A DNA stretch of 64,000 bases from positions 62,001 through 126,000 of the forward strand of contig NC_084590.1 of NCBI RefSeq assembly GCF_033807715.1. Reading direction: 5' to 3'. Shown in pieces: positions 45,119 through 57,748 of this stretch. A program made the translations under genes and the position numbers. The notes beneath the pieces were generated by a model, which ran no database searches, was not told the DNA's origin, and saw only the letters and a program-made list of their open reading frames with translations. The first letter of the stretch is position 1; each line of letters begins with the position of its first letter. This DNA is from Cololabis saira. Lineage: Eukaryota; Chordata; Actinopteri; Beloniformes; Belonidae.

Positions 45119-45852
45119 GAAAGTTTTCAAAGTTCCAACTGAGTGCAGCTACATTCATCCATGGAGCTCTGCTTCCATCTTGTGGCCAAAAAAAGGAACT
45201 TCTCCTTGGCAGACAACACTGCAATTTCCTTCTCTTTTCTGCTGATATTTTCAATTCTGGTGGAGTAAAGCCAGTCAAAAAATATGCAAAAGGAGGGCCC
45301 CATCATTGCTAAGCCATTTTGATCATTTCTAGATTTTTAAATGTCATTTTAGACAAGTTGGAGGCATTTTAATGCAGTATTTCTGCTGCTTTTTTACCCT
45401 GGCTGAAGTGCAATTTTCTCCTCTTTTCTTTCATTTGGCTGAAGTAAAGCCAGGAAAAACATGTGCAAAAGGCAGGCCGCATCATTGCTAAGCCATTTTG
45501 ATCATTTTTAGATATTTAGATTGTGATTTTAGACAAGTTTGAGCAATTTTAATGCAATATTTCGGCTGCTGTTTTTGGCTGAGTCTGGAATGAGATTTTC
45601 CCCTCTTTTCTTCTCATGTTTCTAATTTGGCTGAAGCAAATGAAGGCAAAAATATGCTCAAAACACAAAGCCCATTTTTGTGAAGCAATTGTGTTTATTT
45701 TCAGATTTTTACACTTTATCTCAAAGCAGTTGGAGACATTTTAATGCTGTCATTCTGCCTTTTAGGCGACAGTGCAGTACCTCATTTGTCCACAGCACGG
45801 CGCAGTGATGCGCTTCCGGTAATGGGCGGGGGTGGGGGGGGGGGGGGGGCAG
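45119..45852. repeat. Second satellite-like module, copy 1
   Basis: 734 bp unrelated to the 187-bp monomer, composed of about three diverged units of ~180-195 bp. Landmarks are tgctaagccattttgatcat (45307, 45486; related gtgaagcaattgtgtttatt at 45680), gacaagttggaggcatttta and tttggctgaagtaaagcc. It ends with ccacagcacggcgcagtgat, a G-run of ~18, then satellite again. No credible gene. Confidence 0.88.
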
Positions 45853-47297
45853 ACCTGTGTTTCAGGTTGAAAATGACTGTTTCTGGCTGAGATACAGCTA
45901 AAAGTGTATTTTTGTGAAAACACTGTTTTAGCTTCTGATTTTTTAAGGCAAGCTATTGAAAACGTCAGAAGATTGAAGGAAGGAGTCTATATAGTTGATT
46001 TGAGTGACTCATTTCATTATTGGACTCACCAAACCACTTACATGTGTTTCAGGTTCAAAATGATCGTTTCTGGCTGAGATAAAGCTAAAAAGCGGATTTC
46101 TGTGAAAACACTGTTTTACCTTCTGATTTTTTAAGGCAAGCTATTGAAAACATCAGAAAATTGAAGGAGGGAGTCTATATCGTTGATTTGAGTGACTCAT
46201 TTCATTATTGGACTCACCAAACCACTGTGTTTCAGGTTGAAAATGACTGTTTCTGGCTGAGATACAGCTAAAGGCGGATTTTTGTGAAAACACTGTTTTA
46301 CCTTCTGATTTTTTAAGGCAAGCTATTGAAAACGTCAGAAAATTGAATGAGGGAGTCTATATAGTTTATTTGAGTGACCCATTTCATTATTGGACTCACC
46401 AAACCACTTACCTGTGTTTCAGGTTGAAAATGACTGTTTCTGGCTGAGATACAGCTAAAAGCGGATTTTTGTGAAAACACTGTTTTACCTTCTGATTTTT
46501 AAGGCAAGCTATTGAAAACGTCAGAAAATTGAATGAGGGATTCTATATAGTTGATTTGAGTGACTCATTTCATTATTGGACTCACCAAACCACTTACCTG
46601 TGTTTCAGGTTCAAAATGATCGTTTCTGGCTGAGATAAAGCTAAAAAGTGGATTTCTGTGAAAACACTGTTTTACCTTCTGATTTTTTAAGGCAAGTTAT
46701 TGAAAACGTCAGAAAATTGAAGGAGGGAGTCTATATAGTTGATTTGAGTGACTCATTTGATTATTGGACTCACCAAACCACTTACCTGTGTTTCAGGTTG
46801 AAAATGACTGTTTCTGGCTGAGATACAGCTAAAGGCGGATTTTTGTGAAAACACTGTTTTACCTTCTGATTTTTTAAGGCAAGCTATTGAAAACGTCAGA
46901 AAATTGAATGAGGGAGTCTATATAGTTTATTTGAGTGACCCATTTCATTATTGGACTCACCAAACCACTTACCTGTGTTTCAGGTTGAAAATGACTGTTT
47001 CTGGCTAAGATACAGCTAAAAGCGGATTTTTGTGAAAACACTGTTTTACCTTCTGATTTTTAAGGCAAGCTATTGAAAACGTCAGAAAATTGAATGAGGG
47101 ATTCTATATAGTTGATTTGAGTGACTCATTTCATTATTGGACTCACCAAACCACTTACCTGTGTTTCAGGTTCAAAATGATCGTTTCTCGGTAATAAAAA
47201 GCGGATTTCTGTGAAAACACTGTTTTACCTTCGGATTTTTTAAGGCAAGCTATTGAAAGAGTGACTCCTTTCTTTATTGGTCTCACCAAACCACTTA
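45853..47297 (+). repeat. 187-bp satellite, block S3b (about 8 monomers)
   Basis: Starts acctgtgtttcaggttgaaa. Together with the module before it this forms a ~2.18-kb composite unit: 45082 and 47261 are equivalent positions. It contains gtgtatttttgtgaaaacac at its start, shared with 48076, and ends with the short-variant monomer before the next module. Confidence 0.92.
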
Positions 47298-48030
47298 GAA
47301 AGTTTTCAAAGTTCCAACTGAGTGCAGCTACATTCATCCATGGAGCTCTGCTTCCATCTTTTGGCCAAAAAAAGGAACTTCTCCTTGGCAGACAACACTG
47401 CAATTTCCTTCTATTTTCTGCTGATATTTTCAATTCTGGTGGAGTAAAGCCAGTCAAAAAATATGCAAAAGGAGGGCCCCATCATTGCTAAGCCATTTTG
47501 ATCATTTCTAGATTTTTAAATGTCATTTTAGACAAGTTGGAGGCATTTTAATGCAGTATTTCTGCTGCTTTTTTACCCTGGCTGAAGTGCAATTTTCTCC
47601 TCTTTTCTTTCATTTGGCTGAAGTAAAGCCAGGAAAAACATGTGCAAAAGGCAGGCCGCATCATTGCTAAGCCATTTTGATCATTTCTAGATATTTAGAT
47701 TGTGATTTTAGACAAGTTTGAGCAATTTTAATGCAATATTTCGGCTGCTGTTTTTGGCTGAGTCTGGAATGAGATTTTCCCCTCTTTTCTTCTCATGTTT
47801 CTAATTTGGCTGAAGCAAATGAAGGCAAAAATATGCTCAAAAGACAAAGCCCATTTTTGTGAAGCAATTGTGTTTATTTTCAGATTTTTACACTTTATCT
47901 CAAAGCAGTTGGAGACATTTTAATGCTGTCATTCTGCCTTTTAGGCGAATGTGCAGTACCTCATTTGTCCACAGCACGGCGCAGTGATGCGCTTCCGGTA
48001 ATGGGCGGGGGTGGGGGGGGGGGGGGGCAG
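47298..48030. repeat. Second satellite-like module, copy 2
   Basis: Almost identical to 45119-45852, at an offset of 2179 bp; differences are single bases (for example gcgaatgtgcag against gcgacagtgcag). The G-run at its end is 19-20 bases. Confidence 0.9.
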
Positions 48031-48515
48031 ACCTGTGTTTCAGGTTGAAAATGACTGTTTCTGGCTGAGATACAGCTAAAAGTGTATTTTTGTGAAAACA
48101 CTGTTTTACCTTCTGATTTTTTAAGGCAAGCTATTGAAAACGTCAGAAGATTGAAGGAAGGAGTCCATATAGTTGATTTGAGTGACTCCTTTCATTATTG
48201 GACTCACCAAACCACTTACATGTGTTTCAGGTTCAAAATGATCGTTTCTGGCCGAGATAAAGCTAAAAAGTGGATTTCTGTGAAAACACTGTTTTACCTT
48301 CTGATTTTTTAAGGCAAGCTTTTGAAAACGTCAGAAAATTGAAGGAGGGAGTCTATATAGTTGATTTGAGTGACTCATTTCATTATTGGACTCACCAAAC
48401 CACTGTGTTTCAGGTTGAAAATGACAGTTCCTGGCTGAGATACAGCTAAAAGCGGATTTTTGTGAAAACACTGTTTTACCTAAGCTATTGAAAACGTCAG
48501 AAAATTGAAGGAGGG
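48031..48515 (+). repeat. 187-bp satellite, block S4
   Basis: About 2.5 monomers. The last has lost ttctgattttttaaggc (tttacc joined to taagctattg) and ends at aaaattgaaggaggg, where L1-A is inserted. Confidence 0.92.
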
Positions 48516-48635
48516 CGCGCTGTTGAGCCGCGGATCAAGATGGCAGCTTAGGGTGAATGCTCCTCACAACCCTGCTAAAAGTTTATAAAGTCCTCGTCAC
48601 TAACGCTCTTTAACGCCGCTAATTTGCTCTACAAG

Positions 48636-49562
48636 ATGTCTAAACAAACGACACTTAAAGACTGTGAGAGTGGCTCTAAAGCCCGCAGCTCCCTGAGGAC
48701 GAAAAGTATAACCTCGACTCCTGCATTAGCCGATGATGCTAACGACAAGGCCTGCGGAAGCCTACAGTCGGACTTAGCTATGGTGCTAACAGAGCTACAG
48801 TCATTCCGCACGACTATTGCCGCGATTAACGCCAAAACAAGTACTCTCGATGGCTTTGGGGCAACACTCGACAACGTGGAGAGACGTATGAGGGAGATGA
48901 ATAGCTCGGTTGATGCGGTGCAAAAGAGCTTTGCGGCCCTTCAAGAAGATATCAGCGCTAATGCTAAGCGGCTAACGGAGGCTGAGGGCCGCATAGGAGA
49001 CGCCGAAGACTACATGAAGACTGTGAAATCGGAGCTTATTGACGCCACTAAACGCATCGCATACTTGGAGTCTTAGACCGAGGACCTTGAAAACCGTGGT
49101 CGGAGAAAGAACTTAAGGCTGGTGGGGCTCCCCGAGGGCACTGAAGGATCTCAGCCCATGGTCAGTTATGTCCAGCATATGTTGCCGGTCTGGCTGGGGC
49201 TGGACGCAGCCAAGGAGTTCACTTTGGAAAGGGCGCACCGCACGTTTGGAAGACCAAGACCGGAGCAGAGCAGAGCTGTTATCATCCGGTTCTTGAGGTT
49301 TCAGGACCGCGAGGCTGTGTTCAACTCATCCAAACAACGCTCGCTCAGCCATGACGGCCACAAGATCTTCTTTGCCCAAGATCTGTCAGCAGGTACTATG
49401 AAAGCACGGAGCCCATTCAATACAGTGAGGAAAAAGTTTATTGATGCTGGAATTTTCCGGGGATTCAGCCTGCATCCTTGCAAGATGAGAGCTCTGCAGA
49501 ATGGGAAAATAGTTCTTTTTTCCACGCCAGAAGAAGCTGAGGCTTTCCTCCTAGACTCCTAG
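48636..49562 (+). pseudogene. L1-A ORF1 (RNA-binding chaperone), one stop codon
   Basis: ATG at 48636 (MSKQTTLKDCESGSKARSS). Residues ~45-145 form a heptad-like coiled coil (LDNVERRMREMNSSVDAVQ). An in-frame TAG at 49074 interrupts YLES/TEDLENRGRRKNLRLVG, and the frame continues through the RRM-like and C-terminal parts (LVGLPEGTEGSQ, LERAHRTFGRP, VIIRFLRFQDREAV) to 49562. ORF1p of L1/Tx1 elements trimerises and coats the LINE RNA. One base change (probably CAG to TAG) accounts for the break; the product would be ~308 residues. Confidence 0.86.
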
Positions 49563-50062
49563 TGGCCGAGGTGTATAAGTAAATATGACAGGATTTATAC
49601 GGACAATAATGTAGGTGCACTATAGTTTAATATCTGGTTTCATATGTTTTATTTACATACGTCTTGCATCTTTTATTTTACTCTGTATGCAGAGCTACCA
49701 TATCTGGTGGACACTTTACTTTATGCACCTGGTACGGACCTATAAGCTACGCAATCAGAAGTGTTAATAATTTTTTGCTTCTTATCTTTCATACTAGGAC
49801 GATGAATGTTTAAATGTTCAGTTTAATGCAGGGTTGGGGGGGCGCACCTGAGCTGTCTGAGAGATGTGCTCACAGTTAAGCCACTCCTCATTAGTGTGGA
49901 TTGGTATTTGCCCTTACAATGTTCAGTTTAAGTAAGGGAAGGGGGGACCTCAAGGGTTAAGTGTTCTTATATGTTTGAGTTAGTCCTTAGTGTTGTCACT
50001 CATTTTATGTATATATTTTTTGTCACACTCAACATGATCATGTATCTCGTATTTAAAACAAC

Positions 50063-53000
50063 ATGGAAAGTTTAGCACTTTCTGACTTGGGATTCACGAG
50101 CTGGAATGTCAGGGGACTCAATAAGTTAACCAAACTGAAACAGGTAATGAACAGAATTAAAAACTTCAATTCAAAAATCATTTTTCTTCAGGAAAATTTA
50201 TATCACAGTTACTGAAATTAAAAAAGTACGACGGAGATGGCCAGGTCAAGTCATACATGCCACATATAACAGTCACGCTCGGGGGGTACTAATTCTTATC
50301 CACAAAACAATTCCTTTCCAACTTATCAATACTATCCGGGACCCCCAAGGGAGGTTTGTAATTGCTCAGGGTAGAATCGGGTCTCTTGCACTGAACTTGG
50401 TCAGCATATATGGCCCTAATGAGGACAATCCAAAATTTTTTGAAGATTTTTTTTTTACTTTGTCCTCATTGTATGGCCTAAATATTGTTGGTGGGGATTT
50501 CAATTGCACTTTGAACCCATCGTTAGATCGCTCTACAAAGAATGATCCCCATAAAAAACCATCTAGGAAAACAATTTTACAATATATTGTAGATTTAAAC
50601 TTGGCAGAAATCTGGAGGCAGCTTAACCCAGATAAATTAGAATACTCATGCTACTCAGGAATACATAGGTCCAGATCTCGCATTGATTACTTCTTGGTAT
50701 CGCAAGAGTTAGTATCCAAAATTAAGAAATGTTGGTATGATTGTATAGTTATTAGTGATCACTCCCCCGTTTCCATGTCTTTACACATGGAGAAGCTCCA
50801 ACAGTCTCCCCCTAGTTGGCGCTTGCAAGTGAGGTGGCTTCAAAACCCAGAATTTGTTAAATACATAGAAGATAAGATTGATGGCTACTTTCAGATCAAT
50901 ACTACTCAAACCAACGCATGCATTAGGTGGGAAGCCTTTAAGGCCTATATTAGAGGGGAAATCGTTAGTTTTACAAGTACTAAAAATAAGAAACGAAAAG
51001 CGGATATTAATAAATTGGAGAAACAAATTAGATCCTTGGAAATTGATATAAATAACAAAGATGACCCAGAAAAACAGAAACAATTATTAATCTTAAGAAC
51101 AGAATACAATAAATTAACAGCTGATATAGCAGCAAAAAGTTTATTGTGGCTGAACCAGGCTTTTTATGATCAGGGAGAAAAGGCTGGTAAATTATTAGCT
51201 TGGAGAATTAAAAAAATAAGATCCGAAAGAGCCATTAATGGCATAATTACACAAACAGGAGCGATGTCGAATGACCCTCAAGATATTAATAATACATTTA
51301 AGGAATATTATCAATCACTGTACAGGTCGGAATGCTCTCCCTCTCCTGTCCTTAGGGACACCTTTCTTAATCATCTCCAGTTTGAAATGCTTACAGAGGA
51401 GGTTAAAGAGGACCTGGACAGTGACATAACAGTGGAAGAGATATTGCAGGCTATCAAAGGTGTCAACTCGGGCAAAGCTCCAGGGCCAGACGGCCTGCCA
51501 ATAGAGTTCTACAAAACCTTCCAGAAGCAGTTATTGATCCCGCTTTTGAATATGTTTAAGGAATCACTTAACAATGGTATCCTTCCACCATCTTTAAGAC
51601 TCGCTACAATAATCCTTATCTTAAAACCTGGGAAAACAACGACTACCTGCTCCTCATACAGGCCTATTAGCCTTATGGGAGTTGACACCAAAATATTGTG
51701 TAAAGTTCTTGCTAAAAGGCTAGACTCATACATTCCTTCTTTGGTACACAGCGATCAGGCTGGGTTTGTACTGGGTCGCCAGGGATTTCATAAAATTAGG
51801 AGGGTCCTAAACATAATTCATTCTCAAAATAATGCCAAGGACACGGCGCTGCTATCTTTAGATGCCAGACAAGCATTTGATCGAATCGAGTGGCCTTATT
51901 TGTTTAGTGTGTTATCAAGATATGGAATTGGGGGAAACTTTCTGAGATGGATAGAATTATTGTACACCAAACCTACAGCACGTGTTATGACAAATAATAA
52001 TTTATCAAGTACAATAACTTTACAGAGGTCAACCCGTCAAAGCTGCCCTCTCTCCTTTATTCTTGCCATTGAGCCCTTAGCCATGTCCATTAGAGCTGAA
52101 GCCAATCTGTCAGGTATAACAATTGGAGGCCATGAGCACAGAATATCTTTGTACGCGGACGACGTGATCCTTTTCTTGTCTGACTTATCAGAATGTGTTC
52201 AAACGTTGTTAAACTTAATTACTAAATTTGGTCAGTTTTCTGGATACAGTATTAATAACGCAAAATCTTCCATACTCTTTTTGAATAAGGATGAAAGAAT
52301 TAATCCAGTCATAAGAACACCTTTTTCCAGTGCGAGTGAGGGCTTTACCTACCTGGGAATTAGGATTACCCCCCAAATTAATACAGTGGTCAAAGCAAAT
52401 TATGACCCGCTGATGAGAGAGGTAAGAGACTCGCTTGAAAAATGGACAACAATGCCAATCTCATTAATTGGGAGGATCAATTTAATTAAAATGGCTATTT
52501 TGCCGAAATTCCTGTACTTGTTTCAGTCACTTCCATTATTTTTGCCAAAATCCTTTTTTAAAGAAATTAACAGGGAATTTTGTAGGTTTATTTGGAATAA
52601 CAGAAAACCAAGACTCAGACTGGGGTTGCTGTACTTACCGTACGATAGGGGGGGATTACAGATGCCCAACGTACAATGGTACTATTGGGCCGCTCAGCTA
52701 CGCAGCATTATGTTTTATTTTGTCACACGATCTCCTCCAGCCTGGGTATATATTGAACAGTCGTCAATACCCAAGTTGCCATTAAGCATGTATTTGTATT
52801 CAGCAGATTTTAAAACCCTAAAAAAAATAACAACAAACCCCTTCCTTAGAAATTCTATTGACATATGGTTTAAATCACACAGGCATATTGGTGATACACC
52901 CTCCATCTCCCAATTTTCACCGATTTGGGGTAATGCGCAGTTCACTCCTGGCAGAGCAGACGGTGGATTTCAGGTCTGGGCTAACAGAGGGGTACAAAAA

Positions 53001-53843
53001 ATTGGAGACTTATATGATGAGGGAATTTTACTACCATTTAACGAACTCTGTCTGAAATATTCAATTCCAGGGAAACATTTTTTTAAATATTTACAACTGA
53101 AGCACTTCATCTCATCAAAACAACATCAAGCCTCATATGAGCCACTGCTGTCCTGCCTTGAGAGTGCCGTGTTAAAACATATGCATGAGAAACAGCAAAT
53201 TTCTGTAATGTATACAGCACTTGTCTCACATGACAAGGAATCTAGTCATGATAGAAGGAGGGCGTGGAGTTTGGACATTAAGGAGGATATAGAAGAAGCT
53301 GAGTGGATGACAGCTTGTTTAAGAGCTCAAACACAAACCATCAATACTTGTATGAAACTACTGCAGCACAAATGGCTAATGAGGACATACGTGACCCCTG
53401 AAAAACTCAATAAATGGTCCCCTGGCATTCCAGATACATGTGTAAAATGTATGACTGAGAAAGGTACTTTGATCCATTGTGTATGGGAATGCCCCAAGTT
53501 AGTAGCTTTCTGGAAGACGGTTGTCCATATTCTGAGCAGAATCACAGGTATCCGTACCCTGTTCAGCAAAACTTTGCATATTAGGTATATATCCGGACAA
53601 TTTATCTTTCAACTCTAAGTGCAGGACTCTGATAAACTTTGGCCTCCTGCAGGCCAGAAGGAGGATTGCTTTTTCCTGGAGAGAGACTGAGGTTTCATCT
53701 ACACAGTCTTGGATTAGGGAGATGGCAATGTGTATTACGATGGAAAAGCTGATTTATGTGATTAGAGGTAAAGCACAAGAATTCGAAGAAATATGGACTT
53801 TCTCAAGCAACAATAGAATATATATGTCTGTAGAACAAGTGTG
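50063..53843 (+). pseudogene. L1-A ORF2 (endonuclease + reverse transcriptase), few frameshifts
   Basis: ATG at 50063 (MESLALSDLGFTSWNVRGLN). A break near 50190, in KIIFLQE, shifts the frame and removes part of the endonuclease. The main frame then stays open to 53618: VGGDFNCTLN, SRIDYFLVS, ISDHSPVSM; RT blocks SGKAPGPDGLPIEFYK, CSSYRPISLMG, LLSLDARQAFDRIEW; the catalytic YADD at 52152-52163; and a zinc knuckle CVKCMTEKGTLIHCVWEC. In RQSCPLSFILAIEPLA a few residues of the usual GCPLSP..F block are missing. Another shift near 53605 leads to the end (SWREMAM-like SWIREMAMCITMEKLIYV), with TGA at 53841. It is inactive as it stands. Confidence 0.85.
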
Positions 53844-54102
53844 ACAATCTAAGTTTGTTTGTGAGACTATTGAGTGTGACATTTTTTCTTTTATTTTTCT
53901 TAGTTTTTTTTTTTCCATTTAATTTTAATTATTTTATTTTTTTTGTTTTGTTTTCTGTCTTGTTTTATTTTTGTCTGTATGGACACGGCAGGACCTGCTT
54001 ACATTTTGTTGGACAATTAATATGATATTTGCTGATTGCTTTGTTTTTTTTGTACATTTATATTGAAATTTAATAAAAATATTGTTAAAAAAAAAAAAAA
54101 AA

Positions 54103-56679
54103 AAAATTGAAGGAAGGAGTCTATATAGTTGATTTGAGTGACTCATTTCATTATTGGATTCACCAAACCACTTACCTGTGTTTCAGGTTGAAAATGACTG
54201 TTTCTGGCTGAGATACAGCTAAAAAGCGGATTTCTGTGAAAACACTGATTTACCTTCTGATTTTTTAAGGCAAGCTATTGAAAACGTCAGAAAATTGAAG
54301 GAGGGAGTCTATATAGTTGATTTGAGTGGATCATTTCATTATTGGACTCACCAAACAACTTACCTGTGTTTCAGGTTGAAAATGACTGTTTCTGGCTGAG
54401 ATACAGCTAAAAGCGGATTTTTGTGAAAACACTGTTTTAGCTTCTGATTTTTTAAGGCAAACTATTGAAAACGTCAGAAGATTGAATGAAGGAGTCTATA
54501 TAGTTGATTTGAGTGACTCGTTTCATTATTGGACTCACCAAACCACTTACCTGTGTTTCAGGTTCAAAATGATCGTTTCTGGCTGAGATACAGCTAAAAA
54601 TCGGATTTCTGTGAAAACACTGTTTTACCTTCTGATTTTTTAAGGCAAGCTATTGAAAACGTCAGAAAATTGAAGGAGGGGGTCTATATAGTTGATTTGA
54701 GTGACTCATTTCATTATTGGACTCACCAAACAACTTACCTGTGTTTCAGGTTGAAAATGACTGTTTCTGGCTGAGATACAGCTAAAAGCGGATTTTTGTG
54801 AAAACACTGTTTTAGCTTCTGATTTTTTAAGGCAAGCTATGGAAAACGTCAGAAGATTGAATGAAGGAGTCTATATAGTTGATTTGAGTGACTCGTTTCA
54901 TTATTGGACTCACCAAAACACTTACCTGTGTTTCAGGTTCAAAATGATCGTTTCTGGCTGAGATACAGCTAAAAATCGGATTTCTGTGAAAACACTGTTT
55001 TACCTTCTGATTTTTTAAGGCAAGCTATTGAAAACGTCAGAAAATTGAAGGAGGGGGTCTATATAGTTGATTTGAGTGACTCATTTCATTATTGGACTCA
55101 CCAAACAACTTACCTGTGTTTCAGGTTGAAAATGACTGTTTCTGGCTGAGATACAGCTAAAAGCGGATTTTTGTGAAAACACTGTTTTAGCTTCTGATTT
55201 TTTAAGGCAAGCTATTGAAAACGTCAGAAGATTGAAGGAAGGAGTCTGTATAGTTGATTTGAGTGACTCGTTTCATTATTGGACTCACCAAAACACTTAC
55301 CTGTGTTTCAGGTTCAAAATGATCGTTTCTGGCTGAGATACAGCTAAAAAGCGGGTTTTTGTGAAAACACTGTTTTAGCTTCTGATTTTTTAAGGCAAGC
55401 TATTGAAAACGTCAGAAGATTGAAGGAAGGAGTCTATATAGTTGATTTGAGTGACTCGTTTCATTATTGGACTCACCAAAACACTTACAAGTGTTTCAGG
55501 TTCAAAATGATCGTTTCTGGCTGAGATACAGCTAAAAAGCGGATTTCTGTGAAAACACTGTTTTACCTTCTGATTTTTTAAGGCAAGCTATTGAAAACGT
55601 CAGAAAATTGAAGGAGGGGGTCTATATAGTTGATTTGAGTGACTCATTTCATTATTGGACTCACCAAACAACTTACCTGTGTTTCAGGTTGAAAATGACT
55701 GTTTCTGGCTAACCCTAACCCTAACCCTAACCTTCTGATTTTTTAAGGCAAGCTATTGAAAACGTCAGAAAATTGAAGGAAGGAGTCTATATAGTTGATT
55801 TGAGTGACTCATTTCATTATTGGACTCACCAAACCACTTACATGTGTTTCAGGTTCAAAATGACCGTTTCTGGCTGAGATAAAGCTAAAAAGCGGATTTC
55901 TGTGAGAACACTGTTTTACCTTCTGATTTTTGAAGGCAAGCTATTGAAAACGTCAGAAAATTGAAGGAGGGAGTCTATATAGTTGATTTGAGTGACTCAT
56001 TTCATTATTGGACTCACCAAACCACTTACATGTGTTTCAGGTTCAAAATGACCGTTTCTGGCTGAGATAAAGCTAAAAAGCGGATTTCTGTGAAAACACT
56101 GTTTTACCTTCGGATTTTTTAAGGCAAGCTATTGAAAACGTCAGAAAATTGAAGGAGGGAGTCTATATAGTTGATTTGAGTGACTCATTTCATTATTGGA
56201 CTCACCAAACCACTGTGTTTCAGGTTGAAAATGACTGTTTCTGGCTGAGATACAGCTAAAAGCGGATTTTTGTGAAAACACCATTTTACCTTCTGATTTT
56301 TTAAGGCAAGCTATTGAAAGAGTGACTCCTTTCATTATTGGACTCACCAAACCACTTACCTGTGTTTCAGGTTGAAAATGATTGTTTCTGGCTGAGATAC
56401 AGCTAAAAGCGGATTTTTGTGAAAACACTGTTTTAGCTTCTGATTTTTTAAGGCAAGCTATTGAAAACGTCAGAAGATTGAAGGAAGGAGTCTATACAGT
56501 TGATTTGAGTGACTCGTTTCATTATTGGACTCACCAAACCAGGTTCAAAATGTTTCAGGTTCAAAATGATCGTTTCTGGCTGAGATACAGCTAAAAAGCG
56601 GATTTCTGTGAAAACACTGTTTTACCTTCTGATTTTTTAAGGCAAGCTATTGAAAACGTCAGAAAATTGAAGGAAGGAG
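54103..56679 (+). repeat. 187-bp satellite, block S5 (about 14 monomers)
   Basis: Starts aaaattgaaggaaggagtct and ends agaaaattgaaggaaggag before L1-B. Between 54400 and 55500 two monomer types alternate (gattgaatgaaggagtctat recurs at ~373 bp), giving dimers. A short-variant monomer lies at ~56312, a telomere-type repeat at 55709, and a partial duplication (aggttcaaaatgtttcaggt) near 56541. Confidence 0.94.
55709..55732 (+). repeat. Interstitial telomere-type repeat in the satellite
   Basis: Four units of the CTAACC/CTAACCC type (TTAGGG on the other strand) directly join tttctgg to ttctgattttttaagg, replacing ~57 bp of monomer. Confidence 0.9.
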
Positions 56680-56800
56680 ACTTCCGGTGATGGTGTGGCG
56701 AGGAGCGGCTGCTCACTGAAGAGGCAGAGACGCTTCAACTGAATTTACTAAATAATATTCGCCAAACTCATTAATATTTATACACAAAGTGGCTAAAAAG

Positions 56801-57748
56801 ATGGACCTTATGACCAAACCTAAAAAATCTCGAGTGGGAAATACTCCTGGTCCTAAAATCAACGAAGTATTTTCTAAACAGACCCGAGCCAGCAAGGTAA
56901 TTAGCAACGAAGCGAGCAGTGAAGCTGATGGTGAAGCTGACGGCGCGGCCATGGCGGGCAGGACGTCGGGAGACAATTCGGAGATACTGGACGAAATCCG
57001 TAACATGAACCAAGGTTTGCAACTGAAAATACAGAAAGTGGGAGATGATGTGAAGACGATTAAAGACAACCTGGATTCACTGAAAGCGGACGTGGCTAAA
57101 CTGGGCTTCAGAACCAGCGAGGCCGAGGGGAGGATTTCGCAGCTGGAGGATGAGAATATGCGCCTGGCCGACCTGTCGCGGAGCATGGATGGTAAGATTA
57201 CACGGCTCGAGGCTCGCCTGGAATATCAGGAAAATTACAGTCGCAGAAACAACGTTCGGATCAGAGGAATACCAGAAGGCACGGAGGATGGGCGCGGAGT
57301 GATGGATTGTGTGAAAGAAGTGCTTCGGTGTCTGTTTTCAGACACTTCAGAAAACGTGGATAACATGACCGTTGAGAGGGCGCATCGGACGCCCGCAACG
57401 AGACGCACCCCGCGGGATGGACTCATCACCGGCCCGCGCCACATCCTGGCGAGATTCCTACGGTTTACTGACAGAGAAAAAGTGCGACTCAGAGCCAGGG
57501 AGCTGGGAACATTTCAATGGAAAGGCACCAAAGTGGATTTCTTCCCGGATTTTACTAAGGATGTGCAAGACAAGAGGAGCAAATTCACGGAGGTCAAACG
57601 CGCATGCATGAAACGGGGTCTGCAATATTCAATGCAATATCCCGCGGTGTTCTGGGTTACAGTCGGGGGAATGAGACGCCGCTTTGAGGACGCAGAGGCA
57701 GCAAAGCGGTGCGTTGATAATCATCACCCGGCCGGAGAAGCGGAATAG
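56801..57748 (+). CDS. L1-B ORF1p, LINE RNA-binding protein
   Basis: ATG at 56801, 315 residues, no stops. Residues 1-60 are basic and Ser/Ala-rich (MDLMTKPKKSRVGNTPGPKI). Residues ~65-150 have coiled-coil heptads (VGDDVKTIKDNLDSLKADVA, ISQLEDENMRLADLSRSMDG), then LEYQENYSRRNNVRIRGIPE opens the RRM-like domain. MTVERAHRTP and ILARFLRFTDREKV mark the RRM/C-terminal domain, and KVDFFPDFTKDVQDKR the end region. This is the standard plan of L1-type ORF1 (Transposase_22 family). It should trimerise, bind the element's own RNA and act as a nucleic-acid chaperone in the cytoplasmic RNP. Upstream codons are in frame but lack an ATG. Confidence 0.92.
   Translation: MDLMTKPKKSRVGNTPGPKINEVFSKQTRASKVISNEASSEADGEADGAAMAGRTSGDNSEILDEIRNMNQGLQLKIQKVGDDVKTIKDNLDSLKADVAKLGFRTSEAEGRISQLEDENMRLADLSRSMDGKITRLEARLEYQENYSRRNNVRIRGIPEGTEDGRGVMDCVKEVLRCLFSDTSENVDNMTVERAHRTPATRRTPRDGLITGPRHILARFLRFTDREKVRLRARELGTFQWKGTKVDFFPDFTKDVQDKRSKFTEVKRACMKRGLQYSMQYPAVFWVTVGGMRRRFEDAEAAKRCVDNHHPAGEAE

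Larger units (their letters stand above)
48516..54102 (+). mobile_element. L1-A: long L1/Tx1-type LINE in the satellite, lightly damaged
   Basis: Left edge: satellite aaaattgaaggaggg (48501-48515), then cgcgctgttgagccgcggat. Right edge: a poly-A run, then aaaattgaaggaagg (54103-54117) and normal satellite. The two flanking copies differ at one base, so this is a probable ~15-bp target duplication. At ~5.6 kb with ORF1, an intergenic part and ORF2, it is close to full length. ORF1 and ORF2 each carry a small number of breaks. Confidence 0.87.
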
